NCBI GenBank assembly: GCA_025766275.1 | Contig: JAFKAC010000011.1 | Span: forward strand, 868,001 to 932,000 | Length of the DNA: 64,000 bases | Reading direction: 5' to 3' | Source of the DNA: Lactarius indigo | Taxonomy: Eukaryota; Basidiomycota; Agaricomycetes; Russulales; Russulaceae | Part shown: one piece after another, positions 63,045 through 64,000 of the stretch | Numbering within the stretch: position 1 is the first letter of the stretch | How the letters are laid out: every line of letters starts with the position of its first letter | Program-made: the position numbers and the translations under genes | The notes under the pieces: model-generated | What the model was told of the DNA's origin: nothing | Seen by the model: only the letters and a program-made list of their open reading frames with translations | Databases searched by the model: none

Positions 63045-63886
63045 AGCATGGGAGCGTGTTGTGGGTCTGCATCGAGTATTTGAACTGAGAGATTTCGGAG
63101 TTGGAGGGTATTCAAGGGGGAATTGCTGTAAAGTTAAGCTAGTCAAGGCCGATGGCACGGATGACGTTGACTGAGGCTTTTCAGTCAGAAAAACCGCCAT
63201 AAATATGCGTAAAACAGCCAAAAAGACTCTACTGGAACCATTCCCTACCATTCGTTTCCCTTTTCTTTTTTTTGAATAGACCGGGTAATTTCCAATGGCC
63301 GCGACAATCCCACGTTTTCCAAATGCAGGATTTCGAGCCGCTGTTGCTTGTGCTCTTACTAAGTAATCCTTAATCGAGCTTGATAGCTTAATCCCCCGAA
63401 GCCTCCACGGGGCAACTGAATTCGGTACATGGTATCGACATAGTTCAAGCTCAAGTTCCCCTTTGCCAATGGCCTCAGGTCGTCAATTTACTTCAAATTT
63501 GCTCTGCTCTACCACAACTAGTACGTGCCCACCAGCCTGCCAGCGGTAAGCACTCAGAGTTTCAGGCCTTTCGAGGCTCTGAGGGGAGAACATTCTTGAC
63601 TTAATAGCTCCCTTATTGTTTACTTACATCTATCTTTTTGAATCCATCCAGGTGAACATTAGTTGTCGCTCATACACGAGCTCTCGTTCTGAGTTTATGG
63701 CAAGGAAGGTTCATGGCGTCTATGACATATTTGCCGTGGGGTGTTCAGGAATATCCTCGGGCGCCGGAATTGATGCCTATTAACTATATAGGTGGGTATC
63801 GGTAAATCAAATCAGATCCTTACTATCTCCCTTTCCGACCCTCCCCACAACCCCCAATCTGAGTCTGCGCGCTCTCACAGACCATT
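63045..63886 (+). repeat. P450 upstream duplication, copy 2
   Basis: Counterpart of the block at 57130-58933, without the 0.55-kb segment. It keeps the sequence just before the P450 ATG (ACTATATAGGTGGGTA-like, and CACAGACCATTATGCACTC). Confidence 0.7.
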
Positions 63887-64000
63887 ATGCACTCAGTTTT
63901 ATTTGTCCTCCTTTCACTTTTCGGTCTATATCTACTCCAGACCCTACTGGAATTCCGGAGGGCCATCCAAAACGTTGGGTAAGTACCCCTACTACCTAGA
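63887..64000 (+). CDS. cytochrome P450, second tandem copy (5' end only)
   Basis: The first exon 63887-63978 encodes MHSVLFVLLSLFGLYLLQTL and ends at the same place as the first copy, with a good donor (GTAAGT). The remainder lies beyond the window. Only the membrane anchor is visible. It is closely related to the gene at 58934-61476, and whether it is functional cannot be judged. Confidence 0.75.

Larger units (their letters stand above)
61477..63886. other. spacer between tandem P450 copies
   Basis: Frames at 61530-61800 plus and 62259-62750 minus (163 codons) have no recognised domain. The distal kilobase is the second copy of the P450 upstream block. Confidence 0.4.

Overview
The window is nuclear DNA of a mushroom-forming basidiomycete (Agaricomycetes). 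Evidence: intron-dense genes with introns of about 40-65 nt (GTRNGT donors, CTGAC-like branch sites), basidiomycete-only protein families (DUF6535 membrane proteins; a WW-like/transmembrane family), and fungal housekeeping genes with many small exons. The species cannot be named from the sequence.

Layout. 1-7.6 kb: two + strand paralogues of an uncharacterised WW-like, multi-TM family. 9.9-25 kb: an accessory block of DUF6535 genes with two large tandem copies (A 9903-13731, B 14907-18658) followed by two decayed copies (C near 19.5-21.1 kb, D near 23.9-24.9 kb). 26.6-29.8 kb: trehalose-6-phosphate phosphatase (TPS2). 31.3-33.9 kb: a further DUF6535 gene (E). 35.7-39.1 kb, minus: plasma-membrane H+-ATPase (PMA1). 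42.7-47.7 kb, plus: condensin subunit 1 (YCS4/Cnd1/CAP-D2). 48.4-50.7 kb, minus: phosphatidylinositol-4-phosphate 5-kinase (MSS4). 51.7-55 kb: a DUF6535 fragment (F, minus) and a frame-broken RHS/crinkler-type P-loop NTPase gene. 57-64 kb: a tandem duplication carrying a cytochrome P450, one copy complete and the second running off the window end. Conserved core genes (26-50 kb) are therefore flanked by lineage-specific, duplicating families.

Main observation. PMA1, the condensin gene and the PI4P 5-kinase gene contain 17 single-base insertions that break otherwise conserved reading frames. All 17 can be read as a third codon position written twice with two synonymous bases (for example AAC/AAT as AACT). 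Removing one base at each gives open spliced lengths of 2997, 4092 and 2196 nt, all multiples of three. The simplest explanation is that both alleles of heterozygous sites in a dikaryon were written into one consensus. If so, gene-broken calls in this assembly are suspect, including the RHS gene and DUF6535 gene E.

Other notable items: a 7-nt micro-exon that makes the P450 a clean 525-residue frame, a GC-AG intron, a conversion-like tract between DUF6535 copies A and B, an internal duplication inside A and B, a degenerate inverted repeat between A and B, two long poly-G runs and a dispersed 20-bp repeat. No tRNA, rRNA, CRISPR array or complete transposon was recognised.
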